From contig NZ_JAIGNP010000003.1 of NCBI RefSeq assembly GCF_019711535.1, forward strand, positions 372,001 to 436,000: a stretch of DNA of 64,000 bases, in the 5' to 3' direction. This document shows positions 45,745-53,053 of this stretch, piece after piece. Below the pieces are notes generated by a model, which searched no databases, was not told the DNA's origin, and saw only the letters and a program-made list of their open reading frames with translations. The first letter of the stretch is position 1. Each line of letters starts with the position of its first letter. Source of the DNA: Qipengyuania aestuarii. Lineage in GTDB: Bacteria; Pseudomonadota; Alphaproteobacteria; Sphingomonadales; Sphingomonadaceae. The position numbers and the translations under genes were made by a program.

Positions 45745-46329
45745 TCAGGGCGTGGCGCCGCCGTCCGGGTTGAGATGGCCTTCGAACTTCGGGACCGGAC
45801 GGATCGCCGCCTCTTCCGCGGTTGCGGCGAGGCCGTTGCGTTCGATATCGCCGAGCAGCCATTTCATCTCGGCGATTTCCTTGCGCTGGGCGGTGATGAT
45901 GCTGTTGGCCAGTTCCTGCACCCGCTTGTCGCGGATATGCGCGCGTTCGCTGGTCATGATGGCGATCGAATGATGCGGGATCATCGCCGACATCCATTCC
46001 TCGTCATACACGGTTTCCTGGCTGCGGACGAGGAACAGCGCCGCTACGAAGGTTACCACCGACACGCCGATGATGATCCAGTTCTTGGCCGTGTTGCGGT
46101 ACATCCCCCACATGAACAGCAGCATGACGATGGCCATCACCGCGCCCATCACGAACATCATCCAGAACCGCGTCTCGCTCCACATCACATGATCGAGCGC
46201 ATAGGTGTTGAGATACATCAGGCCGAACATGATCACGGTCGACGTGCCCACCATCGCCATGAAGCGTTTGTAATTGCCTTCGTGCGATGTGCCGCTGTCC
46301 TGCATTTTCCCTGTCCCCTTCACCGTCAT
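45745..46329 (-). CDS. DUF305-domain membrane protein
   Basis: A 194-residue protein. Three transmembrane helices (about residues 24–100) precede a C-terminal DUF305 helical domain with the SAMIPHHSIAIMTSERAHI motif and the NSIITAQRKEIAEMKWLL segment. DUF305 proteins are ferritin-like and are often found in copper or silver resistance clusters. The gene follows csoR and DUF2231; the ATG is 2 bp after the preceding stop (TAG GA ATG), so translation is coupled. A start at Met9 (46305), preceded by a purine-rich stretch, is an alternative. Role in copper handling is inferred from context. Confidence 0.85.
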   Translation of the reverse strand: MTVKGTGKMQDSGTSHEGNYKRFMAMVGTSTVIMFGLMYLNTYALDHVMWSETRFWMMFVMGAVMAIVMLLFMWGMYRNTAKNWIIIGVSVVTFVAALFLVRSQETVYDEEWMSAMIPHHSIAIMTSERAHIRDKRVQELANSIITAQRKEIAEMKWLLGDIERNGLAATAEEAAIRPVPKFEGHLNPDGGATP

Positions 46330-46331
46330 TC

Positions 46332-46949
46332 CTAAAGATGCCCGAACCCGTGGGCCAGTTCGCCGCCAAGCCAGCCCTGCGCGACGATCGCCGCCGCAGA
46401 CAGGCCGAGGAGCAGCCGCAGCATGAGGCGGCTTTCACCCTTCCGCAGGGCGAGCAGTGCGATCACGGGCCCGAGAACTCCGAGCCCGGTACCCAGCCAG
46501 CGGTGCCATTGAATGATGTCGCCCCCACCCAGCCACAGGCCCGTGTGGATCCAGCCGAACAGGGCGGCCACGCTCGCCGCGATGCCTCCGCTCGCCGCCG
46601 CGATATCGGCAGCCGCCCGGCTGCGGCCGCCGGGCCGCGCGATGGACAGCAGTTCGGCGAAAGCCGCGAACAGCAGCAACGCGATGGGGAAGTGAACTGT
46701 CGCGGGGTGCAGATTGGTCAGGAAGTGCGGGATGCGGCTCGGTTCCAACTGCTCCGCCTCCACCGCAGCGCCTGTGCCCTCGGGGGCCGGTGCCGCAGGC
46801 TTCTGCTGCTGGGCGGCCGACTGCGCGGCTTCCTCCTCCGGCGAGGCCTGCGCCGCCTCCTCTTCATGCCCCTGAGGCCCATGCGCCATCACTGTCGCGG
46901 GGGCGGCGAGGCCGAGGACGATCGCCGCCAGCAGGCCGCGCTTGATCAT
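46332..46949 (-). CDS. DUF2231-type membrane protein
   Basis: A 205-residue protein with a signal-like N-terminus (MIKRGLLAAIVLGLAAPATVMA), an Ala/Glu/Gln-rich linker and four transmembrane helices. NLHPATVHFPIALLLFAAFAELL is the DUF2231 motif, with the conserved His residues, and GWIHTGLW and QWHRWLGTGLG follow. The function is unknown, but the family often appears with metal or haem genes. The ATG overlaps the csoR stop (ATGA, 4 bp). The open frame continues to 47222 in front of it but only through the csoR gene in another phase. Confidence 0.8.
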   Translation of the reverse strand: MIKRGLLAAIVLGLAAPATVMAHGPQGHEEEAAQASPEEEAAQSAAQQQKPAAPAPEGTGAAVEAEQLEPSRIPHFLTNLHPATVHFPIALLLFAAFAELLSIARPGGRSRAAADIAAASGGIAASVAALFGWIHTGLWLGGGDIIQWHRWLGTGLGVLGPVIALLALRKGESRLMLRLLLGLSAAAIVAQGWLGGELAHGFGHL

Positions 46950-47215
46950 GCCTTGGCCTTGGCGAACAGATCCACCAGCTCGGCGAACTTCTGCCGCTGA
47001 TCCTCCGCATCGCCCGAAGCGATGGCCTCGGCGACGCAGCAGGCCGCGTGGTTCTTGAGGATCTCGGTCTCGGCCTTGGCCAGCGCGGCCTTCACCGCCT
47101 GGAACTGCTGCAATATGTCGATGCAGTAGCGGTCTTCCTCCACCATCTGCGCCAGCCCCCTGACCTGTCCCTCGATCCGCGACAGACGGTTCAATACGGC
47201 CTTGTTCGGGCCCAT
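46946..47215 (-). CDS. csoR: CsoR/FrmR-family metal-sensing repressor
   Basis: An 89-residue all-helical repressor. The copper-binding triad C31–H56–C60 (DRYCIDI, KNHAACCV) has the same spacing as CsoR of Mycobacterium (C36–H61–C65). The RLSRIEGQVRGLAQMVEEDRY start is the family's DNA-binding surface. It is the first gene of a leftward three-gene unit with DUF2231 and DUF305, and is divergent from copA across 48 bp containing a dyad typical of CsoR sites. It should repress both directions and be released by Cu(I). Confidence 0.9.
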   Translation of the reverse strand: MGPNKAVLNRLSRIEGQVRGLAQMVEEDRYCIDILQQFQAVKAALAKAETEILKNHAACCVAEAIASGDAEDQRQKFAELVDLFAKAKA

Positions 47216-47232
47216 GTGGCAACCTCCATTGA

Positions 47233-47252
47233 ATACTCCCCGGGGGTATAAT
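47233..47252 (+). promoter_or_regulatory. CsoR-type operator overlapping the copA -10 box
   Basis: ATACTCCCCGGGGGTAT (47233–47249) is a dyad of eight pairs around a central C, with one T·G mismatch. It matches the known CsoR operator form ATAC-C/G-rich-GTAT. A perfect TATAAT (47247–47252) overlaps its right end, only 12 bp before the copA ATG. Copper-responsive repression of copAB and csoR from the same 48 bp is the simplest reading. The short distance implies a nearly leaderless copA mRNA (inference). Confidence 0.88.
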
Positions 47253-47263
47253 ATGAGAATGCC

Positions 47264-49120
47264 ATGATATGCAAAGAAAGTCCTTCCCCGGTCGTTTCGC
47301 GGCGTAAATTCCTGCTCGGTTCGGCCATGGCCGGTTCCGCCGGGCTTGCCGCCGGGGGCCTTGCGGTTCCGGCCTGGGCGCGGGGCGAAAGCCTGACGCA
47401 CGCCCGGCAGGGCTTCGGCGAAGTGTCGGGGGACCGGATCGCGCTGACGATCGAGCGACACCACGTTACCGTAGGCGGCCACAAGGGTCATGCGGTCGCC
47501 GTCAACGGCAGTGTTCCCGGCCCGCTGCTGCGCCTGCGCGAAGGGCAGGACCTGCGCATCGACGTGACCAACCGGCTGGACGAGGACAGCTCGATCCACT
47601 GGCACGGCCTGCTGCTGCCCTTCCAGTTCGACGGCGTCCCCGGCGTGAGCTTCCCCGGCATCAAGCCGGGCGAGACTTTCACTTACGAATTCCCCATCCG
47701 GCAGAGCGGCACCTATTGGTGGCACAGCCATTCGGGGCTGCAGGAGCAGGCCGGGCATTATGGCCCGATCGTGATCGAGAGCGCCACTCCCGATCCGCGT
47801 TACGACCGCGATTACGTGGTGCTGCTGTCCGAATTCAGCGCCATGCACCCGCATGAGATCGCGCGGAAGCTCAAGGTGGGCGAACATTATTTCAACTACC
47901 AGATGCAGACCGCGACGGATGGCGACATGCCGGCGGACGAGCGGCTGATGTGGGGCGGCATGCGCATGAACCCGCGCGACATCTCGGACGTGACAGGTTC
48001 GACCTACACCTTCCTCGTCAACGGCCACGGGCCGATGGACGGGCTGGAATATCTCTTCACGCCGGGCGAGCGGGTGCGCCTGCGCGTCATCAACGGGTCG
48101 GCGATGACCTTCTTCAACGTCCGCATTCCCGGCGTGCCGATGACGGTGATCGCGGCCGACGGCATGGATGTGGCCCCGGTGGAGGTGGACGAGTTCCAGA
48201 TCGGCGTGGCGGAAACCTACGATGTCATCGTGGCGCCGCCCGCGGGCAGCCATGCGCTGGTGGCCGAAGCCATGGATCGCAGCGGCATGGGCCTCGCCTC
48301 GCTCACCTCGAGCGCGGGCACGCGCGCGGCCCCGCCGCCGCTGCGCGAACCGGTCACGCTGACCATGGCCGATATGGGCATGGGCGCGATGGACGGCGGC
48401 CATGGCGGTGCGATGAAGCAGGATGCGCATGGCGGAATGAACCATGCTGGGATGGATCACGCTTCCATGGGTCACGGGGCGATGAGCCGCGGTGCCTCCG
48501 CCAGCACGCCGGCCATGAACCACGGTTCGACGGATCACGGCGGCATGGACCATTCGATGCGCGATACCTCCAGCCTGCCCAGGGATGTGAAGGTCGGCCC
48601 CGGCCTCGACATGGTCGCGCCCATGCCGATGGACCGGATGGATTACCCCGGCCTCGGCCTCGACACGGTGGATTACCGCGTGCTGCGCTATACCGATCTC
48701 AGGGCCGCGCGCGCCAATCCGCATCGCATGCCCACGCGCCAGCTGGAGATTCACCTCACCGGCAATATGGAGCGTTACATGTGGAGCTTCGACGGCCGGA
48801 AGTTCTCCGCCGTGAACGACGATCCGATCCGCTTCGCTTATGACGAGCGTGTGCGGGTCAAGCTGGTCAACGACACGATGATGGCTCACCCCATCCACCT
48901 GCACGGCCATTTCTTCGAACTGGTCAACGGCGCGGGCATGATGAACCAGCCCTTGAAGCACACGGTGGTCGTCCAGCCGGGCAGCACCGCCACTTTCGAT
49001 GTCACCGCCAACGAGCCGGGCGACTGGGCCTTCCACTGCCACTTGCTCTACCACATGCACGCCGGGATGATGCAGACCGTCACCGTGCGGCCCTTCCCCG
49101 CGCCGGAGGATGAGGCATGA
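47264..49120 (+). CDS. copA: copper-resistance multicopper oxidase CopA
   Basis: A 618-residue periplasmic multicopper oxidase. A Tat signal is at the N-terminus (SRRKFLLGSAMAGSAGLAAG, residues 12–31). The Cu-binding motifs are HWHGLLL, HSHSG, HPIHLHGHFF, and HCHLLYHMHAGM (T1/T2/T3 sites). A Met/His-rich segment sits at about residues 365–430, with repeats such as MNHAGMDHASMGHGAM, as in PcoA-type proteins that bind Cu(I). It is divergent from csoR, shares the operator, and overlaps copB by 4 bp. It probably oxidises Cu(I) and sequesters copper. Confidence 0.95.
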   Translation: MICKESPSPVVSRRKFLLGSAMAGSAGLAAGGLAVPAWARGESLTHARQGFGEVSGDRIALTIERHHVTVGGHKGHAVAVNGSVPGPLLRLREGQDLRIDVTNRLDEDSSIHWHGLLLPFQFDGVPGVSFPGIKPGETFTYEFPIRQSGTYWWHSHSGLQEQAGHYGPIVIESATPDPRYDRDYVVLLSEFSAMHPHEIARKLKVGEHYFNYQMQTATDGDMPADERLMWGGMRMNPRDISDVTGSTYTFLVNGHGPMDGLEYLFTPGERVRLRVINGSAMTFFNVRIPGVPMTVIAADGMDVAPVEVDEFQIGVAETYDVIVAPPAGSHALVAEAMDRSGMGLASLTSSAGTRAAPPPLREPVTLTMADMGMGAMDGGHGGAMKQDAHGGMNHAGMDHASMGHGAMSRGASASTPAMNHGSTDHGGMDHSMRDTSSLPRDVKVGPGLDMVAPMPMDRMDYPGLGLDTVDYRVLRYTDLRAARANPHRMPTRQLEIHLTGNMERYMWSFDGRKFSAVNDDPIRFAYDERVRVKLVNDTMMAHPIHLHGHFFELVNGAGMMNQPLKHTVVVQPGSTATFDVTANEPGDWAFHCHLLYHMHAGMMQTVTVRPFPAPEDEA

Positions 49121-50163
49121 GCGCGCGCACGGCTATCGCCGCGCCAGTGATCCTCCCGCTGCTGCTGTCGGCCGCGCAGTTGGCCGCCCAAGGTCATGCA
49201 GCAGATCATGGGCAGGATAATTCCGGCCACACCATGCCGGACCACTCCGCGCACCAGCAGCAAGAGCAGGCGCCCGAGCCAGATCAACCCATGGCCGGCC
49301 ATGACGGCCACGCCCGGATGGACCATTCCGGCCATGCCGCCGCGCCCAAGGCAGGCGCCATGCCCATGGATCATTCGGCGCACCAAACGGGCGAGCTGCC
49401 CAGTGGCTCACCCCCGCCCGCGGCCTTCGAAGGCCCGCTCTACGCTGCCGATGCCATTTTCGGCGCGGCCACCATGGCGCAGGCGCGCGAGACCAACCGC
49501 GCCACCCACGGGGACATGAAAACCGGCACGCTGATGGCCGAACGGCTCGAAGCACGTATTGCCGATGGTCATGACGCCTTCCTATGGGATGTGCAGGGCT
49601 GGTACGGCGGCGATATCGACAAATTCGTCCTCAAGTCCGAAGGCGAAGGCGCGTTCGGCGGAGGGAGGGGCGGGAGTGGCGGCGGCGTCGAGGATGCCGA
49701 AATCCAGGCGCTGTGGGGCCATGCCATCGGCCCGTGGTTCGATCTGCAGGCCGGGGCGCGGCTCGATCTGGAGCCCGAGACGCGCAGTCACCTCGTCCTC
49801 GGCGTGCAGGGCCTTGCGCCCTACATGTTCCATGTCGATGCGGCGGCCTTCCTGTCCGACCGCGGCGACCTCACCGCGCGGATCGAGGGCGAATACGATT
49901 ACAAGCTCACCCAGCGCCTGATCCTCCAGCCGCGCGCCGAACTCGAACTCGCCGCGCAGGACCTTCCCGAGCGCGAGAGCGGCTCCGGCCTCACCAAGTT
50001 GGAGACCGGCCTGCGCCTGCGCTACGAACTGGCCCGCGAATTCGCGCCCTATGTGGGCGTGGGCTACGAAGCGAAGCTGGGCGAAACGGCAGACCTCGCC
50101 CGCGCGGCCGGAGAAGACCCGGACGGCCTCGCCCTGCTACTCGGCCTGCGCGCCTGGTTCTGA
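49117..50163 (+). CDS. copB: copper-resistance outer-membrane protein CopB
   Basis: A 348-residue protein of the CopB/PcoB family. An N-terminal signal and a His/Met/Asp-rich segment (MDHSGHAAAPK, DHSAHQ) precede a beta-barrel-like domain: EARIADGHDAFLWDVQGWYGGDIDKFVLKSEGEG, and the C-terminal YVGVGYEAKLGETADLARAAGEDPDGL. A Gly-rich insertion (GGGRGGSGGG) lies near residues 181–190. It is coupled with copA (ATGA). Its last 87 bp are part of a direct repeat found again at 52072–52158. Confidence 0.92.
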   Translation: MSARTAIAAPVILPLLLSAAQLAAQGHAADHGQDNSGHTMPDHSAHQQQEQAPEPDQPMAGHDGHARMDHSGHAAAPKAGAMPMDHSAHQTGELPSGSPPPAAFEGPLYAADAIFGAATMAQARETNRATHGDMKTGTLMAERLEARIADGHDAFLWDVQGWYGGDIDKFVLKSEGEGAFGGGRGGSGGGVEDAEIQALWGHAIGPWFDLQAGARLDLEPETRSHLVLGVQGLAPYMFHVDAAAFLSDRGDLTARIEGEYDYKLTQRLILQPRAELELAAQDLPERESGSGLTKLETGLRLRYELAREFAPYVGVGYEAKLGETADLARAAGEDPDGLALLLGLRAWF

Positions 50164-50281
50164 GCTGCGGGCATCTGAAGGCCGCTACGACCCGTGGCCT
50201 TGAAGATAACGAGCACGCACGATCTTTATGGCAAGCCGCCGGAGTGGCCGAAGGCTATTGGTGCGGATAATATGTTCGGCC
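50077..50281 (+). repeat. 205-bp direct repeat, copy 1 (end of copB plus flank)
   Basis: The last 87 bp of copB and 118 bp of downstream DNA reappear at 52072–52275 in the same orientation, about 92% identical by eye (17 differences, including one 1-bp gap). The repeat pair brackets the TetR and hydrolase genes. Apart from this repeat, the 299-bp stretch between copB and the TetR gene holds no gene I can support. Confidence 0.9.
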
Positions 50282-50462
50282 TCGGAAAGGACGATCACAG
50301 GCACCGTCGCCCAACCTCAATTCATCTGTTACGCGACAGCGCCGGCTTGGATATGCGCATCGTGGCGGTAAGGCAGACTAGGTCACATTGGCATTGGGTC
50401 AGGTCCGCGATACTCGTCGGCGTGAATATCTGAGCTAGAACAGCGCAAGGACTTACAAGCAG

Positions 50463-51014
50463 ATGGCCGAGGCGAACCGGTTACGGATTGACGCACGACG
50501 CAGCGAAGAAGCTGTGATCGACGCCGCGCGCGCGCTTTTCGCCGCCGAAGGAGTCGATGTGCCCAACCGCAGCATCGCGAATGCCGCTGGTGTGGGCGTC
50601 GGCACGCTTTACCGGCGCTTCCCGACGCGCGCCGATCTCATTGCGGCGGTGTTTCGGCAGGAAATCGACGCTTGCGCGGAAGCAGCAGAGGACCTTGCCG
50701 CAACCCGTTCTCCCTTCGAAGCGCTGGCCGAATGGCTTCGCCGCTTCGCCGCATTCATAGCTACCAAGCGCGGCTTCTCCGCCGCTCTGCATTCGGGCGA
50801 TCCGGCCTATGCGGGATTGCCCGGGCATTTCGAGGACCGCTTCTACCCGGCCCTGGACGGACTGCTCGAGACCGCGCGCGAGGCGGGCGTGATCCGGGAC
50901 GGATTGACCGCTGACGACTTGGTCAAGACCGTGGCGCGGCTCGTCTCTCCGCAGGATACAGGGCTTGGCGAACGCATGCTGGAAGTGCTGATCGACGGGC
51001 TGCGGGCGAGCTGA
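50463..51014 (+). CDS. TetR/AcrR family transcriptional regulator
   Basis: A 183-residue regulator. The N-terminal HTH is IDAARALFAAEGVDVPNRSIANAAGVGVGTLYRRFPTRADLIAAVF (residues 19–64), the TetR family signature. The C-terminal ligand-binding half is helical and not assignable. AAGGA lies upstream of the ATG. It is convergent with the hydrolase gene (28 bp between the stops). The perfect 17-bp palindrome in the hydrolase promoter is its likely operator, so it probably controls that enzyme. Both lie between two copies of a direct repeat, so they may have arrived together. Confidence 0.9.
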   Translation: MAEANRLRIDARRSEEAVIDAARALFAAEGVDVPNRSIANAAGVGVGTLYRRFPTRADLIAAVFRQEIDACAEAAEDLAATRSPFEALAEWLRRFAAFIATKRGFSAALHSGDPAYAGLPGHFEDRFYPALDGLLETAREAGVIRDGLTADDLVKTVARLVSPQDTGLGERMLEVLIDGLRAS

Positions 51015-51042
51015 TCGGCTTCCCGCCCGCAGCACGCCGGCG

Positions 51043-51987
51043 TCATTTCTCTTCGATTGTTCCTTGGGAGACGGCGGCACCGCGAACATCACTCACCGCA
51101 GTCTGCCAATCGGTGTCCGAGCCCGACAAAGCGCTGAGCAGGAAGGCCGTCGACAGCTGCTGGACAGCGGCGATACGCGCCGGATCCTCGTCGGTGGTCT
51201 CGCGCGCTTCGTAGTTGGGAATGCCGCCAAGCGAGTGTTCGCCTCCCTTGACCTCGAACAGCGCCTTGGCCCCGGGGCTAAGGTCGTAAGCCTCGCGCCA
51301 CCATTCGGGCCCGCGCACGGTCATCGCGCCGTTGTCGTTGTCGCCCGCAACCACGAGCGTAGGGGTCTCGAGACCGGAGAAGTCCGGGTGCATGAACGGG
51401 AAATTCTGCGCGGCGAATTCGCTCAGATTGTCGCCGCCGGTGCCAGGGACCGCGAACAGCACTCCTGCCTTGACCCGCGCATCACGCAGCGAGACAGTCG
51501 AGCCGTCGTCCGGATCGGGATGCGTTGCGCCGAGGAACATGCTGGCAGTCTGCGCACCCCAGGAATGGCCTGCCACCGCAATGCGGCCGCGGTCGATCCG
51601 ATCTTTGATGAACGGCGCCGCCTCCTCGATCGCATCGAGATTGTCGAGCAGTGCTAGCATGTCCTGCTCGCGATGCCGCCAGAGCTGGGAACGGCGCGGA
51701 TCGTCGCCGGCGAGCGCCAGCATTCGGGAATCGAGATGGGTCGGATTGATGACCACGAAGCCGTGCGATGCCCAGTAATTGACGAGTGGACCATAGGTAT
51801 AGAGCGACTGGCCATTCCCGTGCGAAAACAGGATGACGGGCAAGCTGTCGCCTTCGGCGGGCGCGGTGACGCGGTAGGTCAGAACCTCGCCGCGACCTTC
51901 GATCGGGAGCGATAGCGGACCCATGGACAGCGCGGGCGCAAGGTCCATGGCTGTCGAGCGGAGGGTGGGATTAGCGTGTGCGGGCAT
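51043..51987 (-). CDS. alpha/beta hydrolase (dienelactone-hydrolase/PAF-acetylhydrolase-like)
   Basis: A 314-residue alpha/beta hydrolase. The oxyanion-hole strand is LPVILFSHGNGQSLYTYGPLVNYWASHGFVVINPTHLDSR. The nucleophile elbow is GHSWG (RIAVAGHSWGAQTASMF). The Asp region is TPTLVVAGDNDNGA, and the catalytic His is probably in KGGEHSLGG. No signal peptide; cytoplasmic. The ATG at 51987 has GGAG just upstream (inside the codons that a longer start at 51999 would use). The 17-bp palindrome lies about 50 bp upstream. Substrate unknown. Confidence 0.85.
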   Translation of the reverse strand: MPAHANPTLRSTAMDLAPALSMGPLSLPIEGRGEVLTYRVTAPAEGDSLPVILFSHGNGQSLYTYGPLVNYWASHGFVVINPTHLDSRMLALAGDDPRRSQLWRHREQDMLALLDNLDAIEEAAPFIKDRIDRGRIAVAGHSWGAQTASMFLGATHPDPDDGSTVSLRDARVKAGVLFAVPGTGGDNLSEFAAQNFPFMHPDFSGLETPTLVVAGDNDNGAMTVRGPEWWREAYDLSPGAKALFEVKGGEHSLGGIPNYEARETTDEDPARIAAVQQLSTAFLLSALSGSDTDWQTAVSDVRGAAVSQGTIEEK

Positions 51988-52036
51988 TGATTTCTCCATG
52001 AGCCTGGCGACGATGCCAGGACACGGAGCCGTAAAT

Positions 52037-52053
52037 ACGGAACATTGTTCCGT
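52037..52053 (-). promoter_or_regulatory. 17-bp perfect palindrome in the hydrolase promoter (TetR operator candidate)
   Basis: ACGGAACA-T-TGTTCCGT (8+1+8) is fully symmetric, centred about 58 bp upstream of the hydrolase ATG. Size and symmetry fit TetR-family operators. It lies just outside the second direct repeat. No second copy was seen before the TetR gene itself. Confidence 0.75.
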
Positions 52054-52071
52054 TTTCAATGGGTATCTTGC

Positions 52072-52275
52072 CTGGGCGAAACGGCAGACCTCGCCCGCGC
52101 TACCGGAGAAGACCCGGACGGCCTCGCCCTGTTACTCGGCCTGCGCGCGTGGTTCTGACCTGCCGGTATCTGAAGGCCGCTACGACCGTGGCCTTGAAGA
52201 TACCGGGCGCGTACGATCTTTATGGCAAGCCGCCCGAGTGGCTGCAGGCTATCGGTGCGGATAATAAGTTCGGCC
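52072..52275 (+). pseudogene. second copy of the 205-bp repeat: orphan copB C-terminal fragment plus flank
   Basis: Positions 52072–52158 encode the last 28 residues and stop of a CopB protein (LGETADLARATGEDPDGLAL and onward to WF), one residue different from copB at 49117–50163. Nothing upstream resembles copB, so the gene is only a tail. The differences in the coding part are mostly silent (4 of 87 bp, 1 amino-acid change), while the non-coding part differs more (13 of 118). The fragment therefore derives from a diverged but functional copB, not from a very recent local copy (inference). Confidence 0.8.
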
Positions 52276-52578
52276 AATCGCCTGCTTCTATCCGAGCGGA
52301 ATCCGTCTGGCGGGACCAAGGCAACAAGACCTGGTCGATAGGGAACCACTGAAATCCCATACCTGCGGATAAAAGGCATCAGGCCTTCCCGTTGCAGGAA
52401 TTTTAGGAGGTAAATCGGCGGCGAGAACTCAGGCGAAAGCTTCCTGGTCGCCCGCCAGTTTCGGCGGGAGCCGCGCGGGCCATATGATGGTCTAGCCAAG
52501 TTGTGCTTTCCGGCAGGATTTCATTTGCCCTGGCTACTTGCGACCAGAAAGCTCCGCAACCCGATTGTCATCACCACA
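52276..52578. other. 303-bp region without a recognisable gene
   Basis: This lies between the second repeat copy and the DUF6980 gene. Open frames cross it on both strands, but none has a recognisable family motif, a proper start or a typical codon pattern. It may hold decayed sequence. No tRNA, repeat or terminator was seen. Confidence 0.4.
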
Positions 52579-52788
52579 TCAGCCCAAGCCATTCTGTAGC
52601 TTGGTCGCGCACCATGGGCAGTATGAGATCCTTATGATCGACGTCCCGCCATCATGGATGATGAGCCCATAGCGATCCTGCGCCTCAGAACAGTGAATCA
52701 AAGCGTCAGGACACTCAAATCGATCCTCATGCCGATCGCAAACGTTCTCGACATTTTCGCGCATCATTTCACAGCAGTGGCTGCTCAT
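52579..52788 (-). CDS. small cysteine-rich DUF6980-type protein
   Basis: A 69-residue protein with seven cysteines: SSHCCEMMRENVENVCDRH, FECPDALIHC, and the C-terminal ISYCPWCATKLQ, plus the LIIHDGGTS strand. The HCCEMMREN / FxCPD / IIHDGG / YCPWC series matches DUF6980 as I remember it. A zinc-binding fold is likely from the cysteine spacing. Function unknown. Start ATG 52788 is preceded by AAAGGG. The open frame to 53028 is likely spurious upstream of this start. It is divergent from the TIR-domain gene with 265 bp between. Confidence 0.75.
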   Translation of the reverse strand: MSSHCCEMMRENVENVCDRHEDRFECPDALIHCSEAQDRYGLIIHDGGTSIIRISYCPWCATKLQNGLG

Positions 52789-53053
52789 CCCTTTCCCCTC
52801 ACGATCAAGCTGCATTCGCAACCGGGTCCTCGACCGCTCCTGACTTTTGGCCGGTCCGGCCGTAGCGTCCTGGGACAGGTGGCTTTGAGACTGTCGGCAT
52901 TTGGCTTGAGTAAGCGGACGATGGTTCAGTAACTCGAAAATCTCAATACTCATGCTGCAACCGCCTCTATCCGAGAAACCACGTTCGTCGCGACCGGGTA
53001 AAGGGAGACACGGTCTCTTGCGCGGCAATCCGCAACGCCGCTAAATTGGCTCA

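Noticed and set aside
46946-49060. 704-codon minus frame that begins inside copA and ends with csoR
   Set aside because: Only the last 89 codons (from 47215) are a real gene; the rest is antisense to copA.
50194-50433. 79-codon frame in the first direct repeat, with a similar peptide in the second copy
   Set aside because: The peptide similarity follows from the DNA repeat; differences between the copies are mostly amino-acid changing in this part, unlike the copB tail, so there is no sign of protein-level selection.
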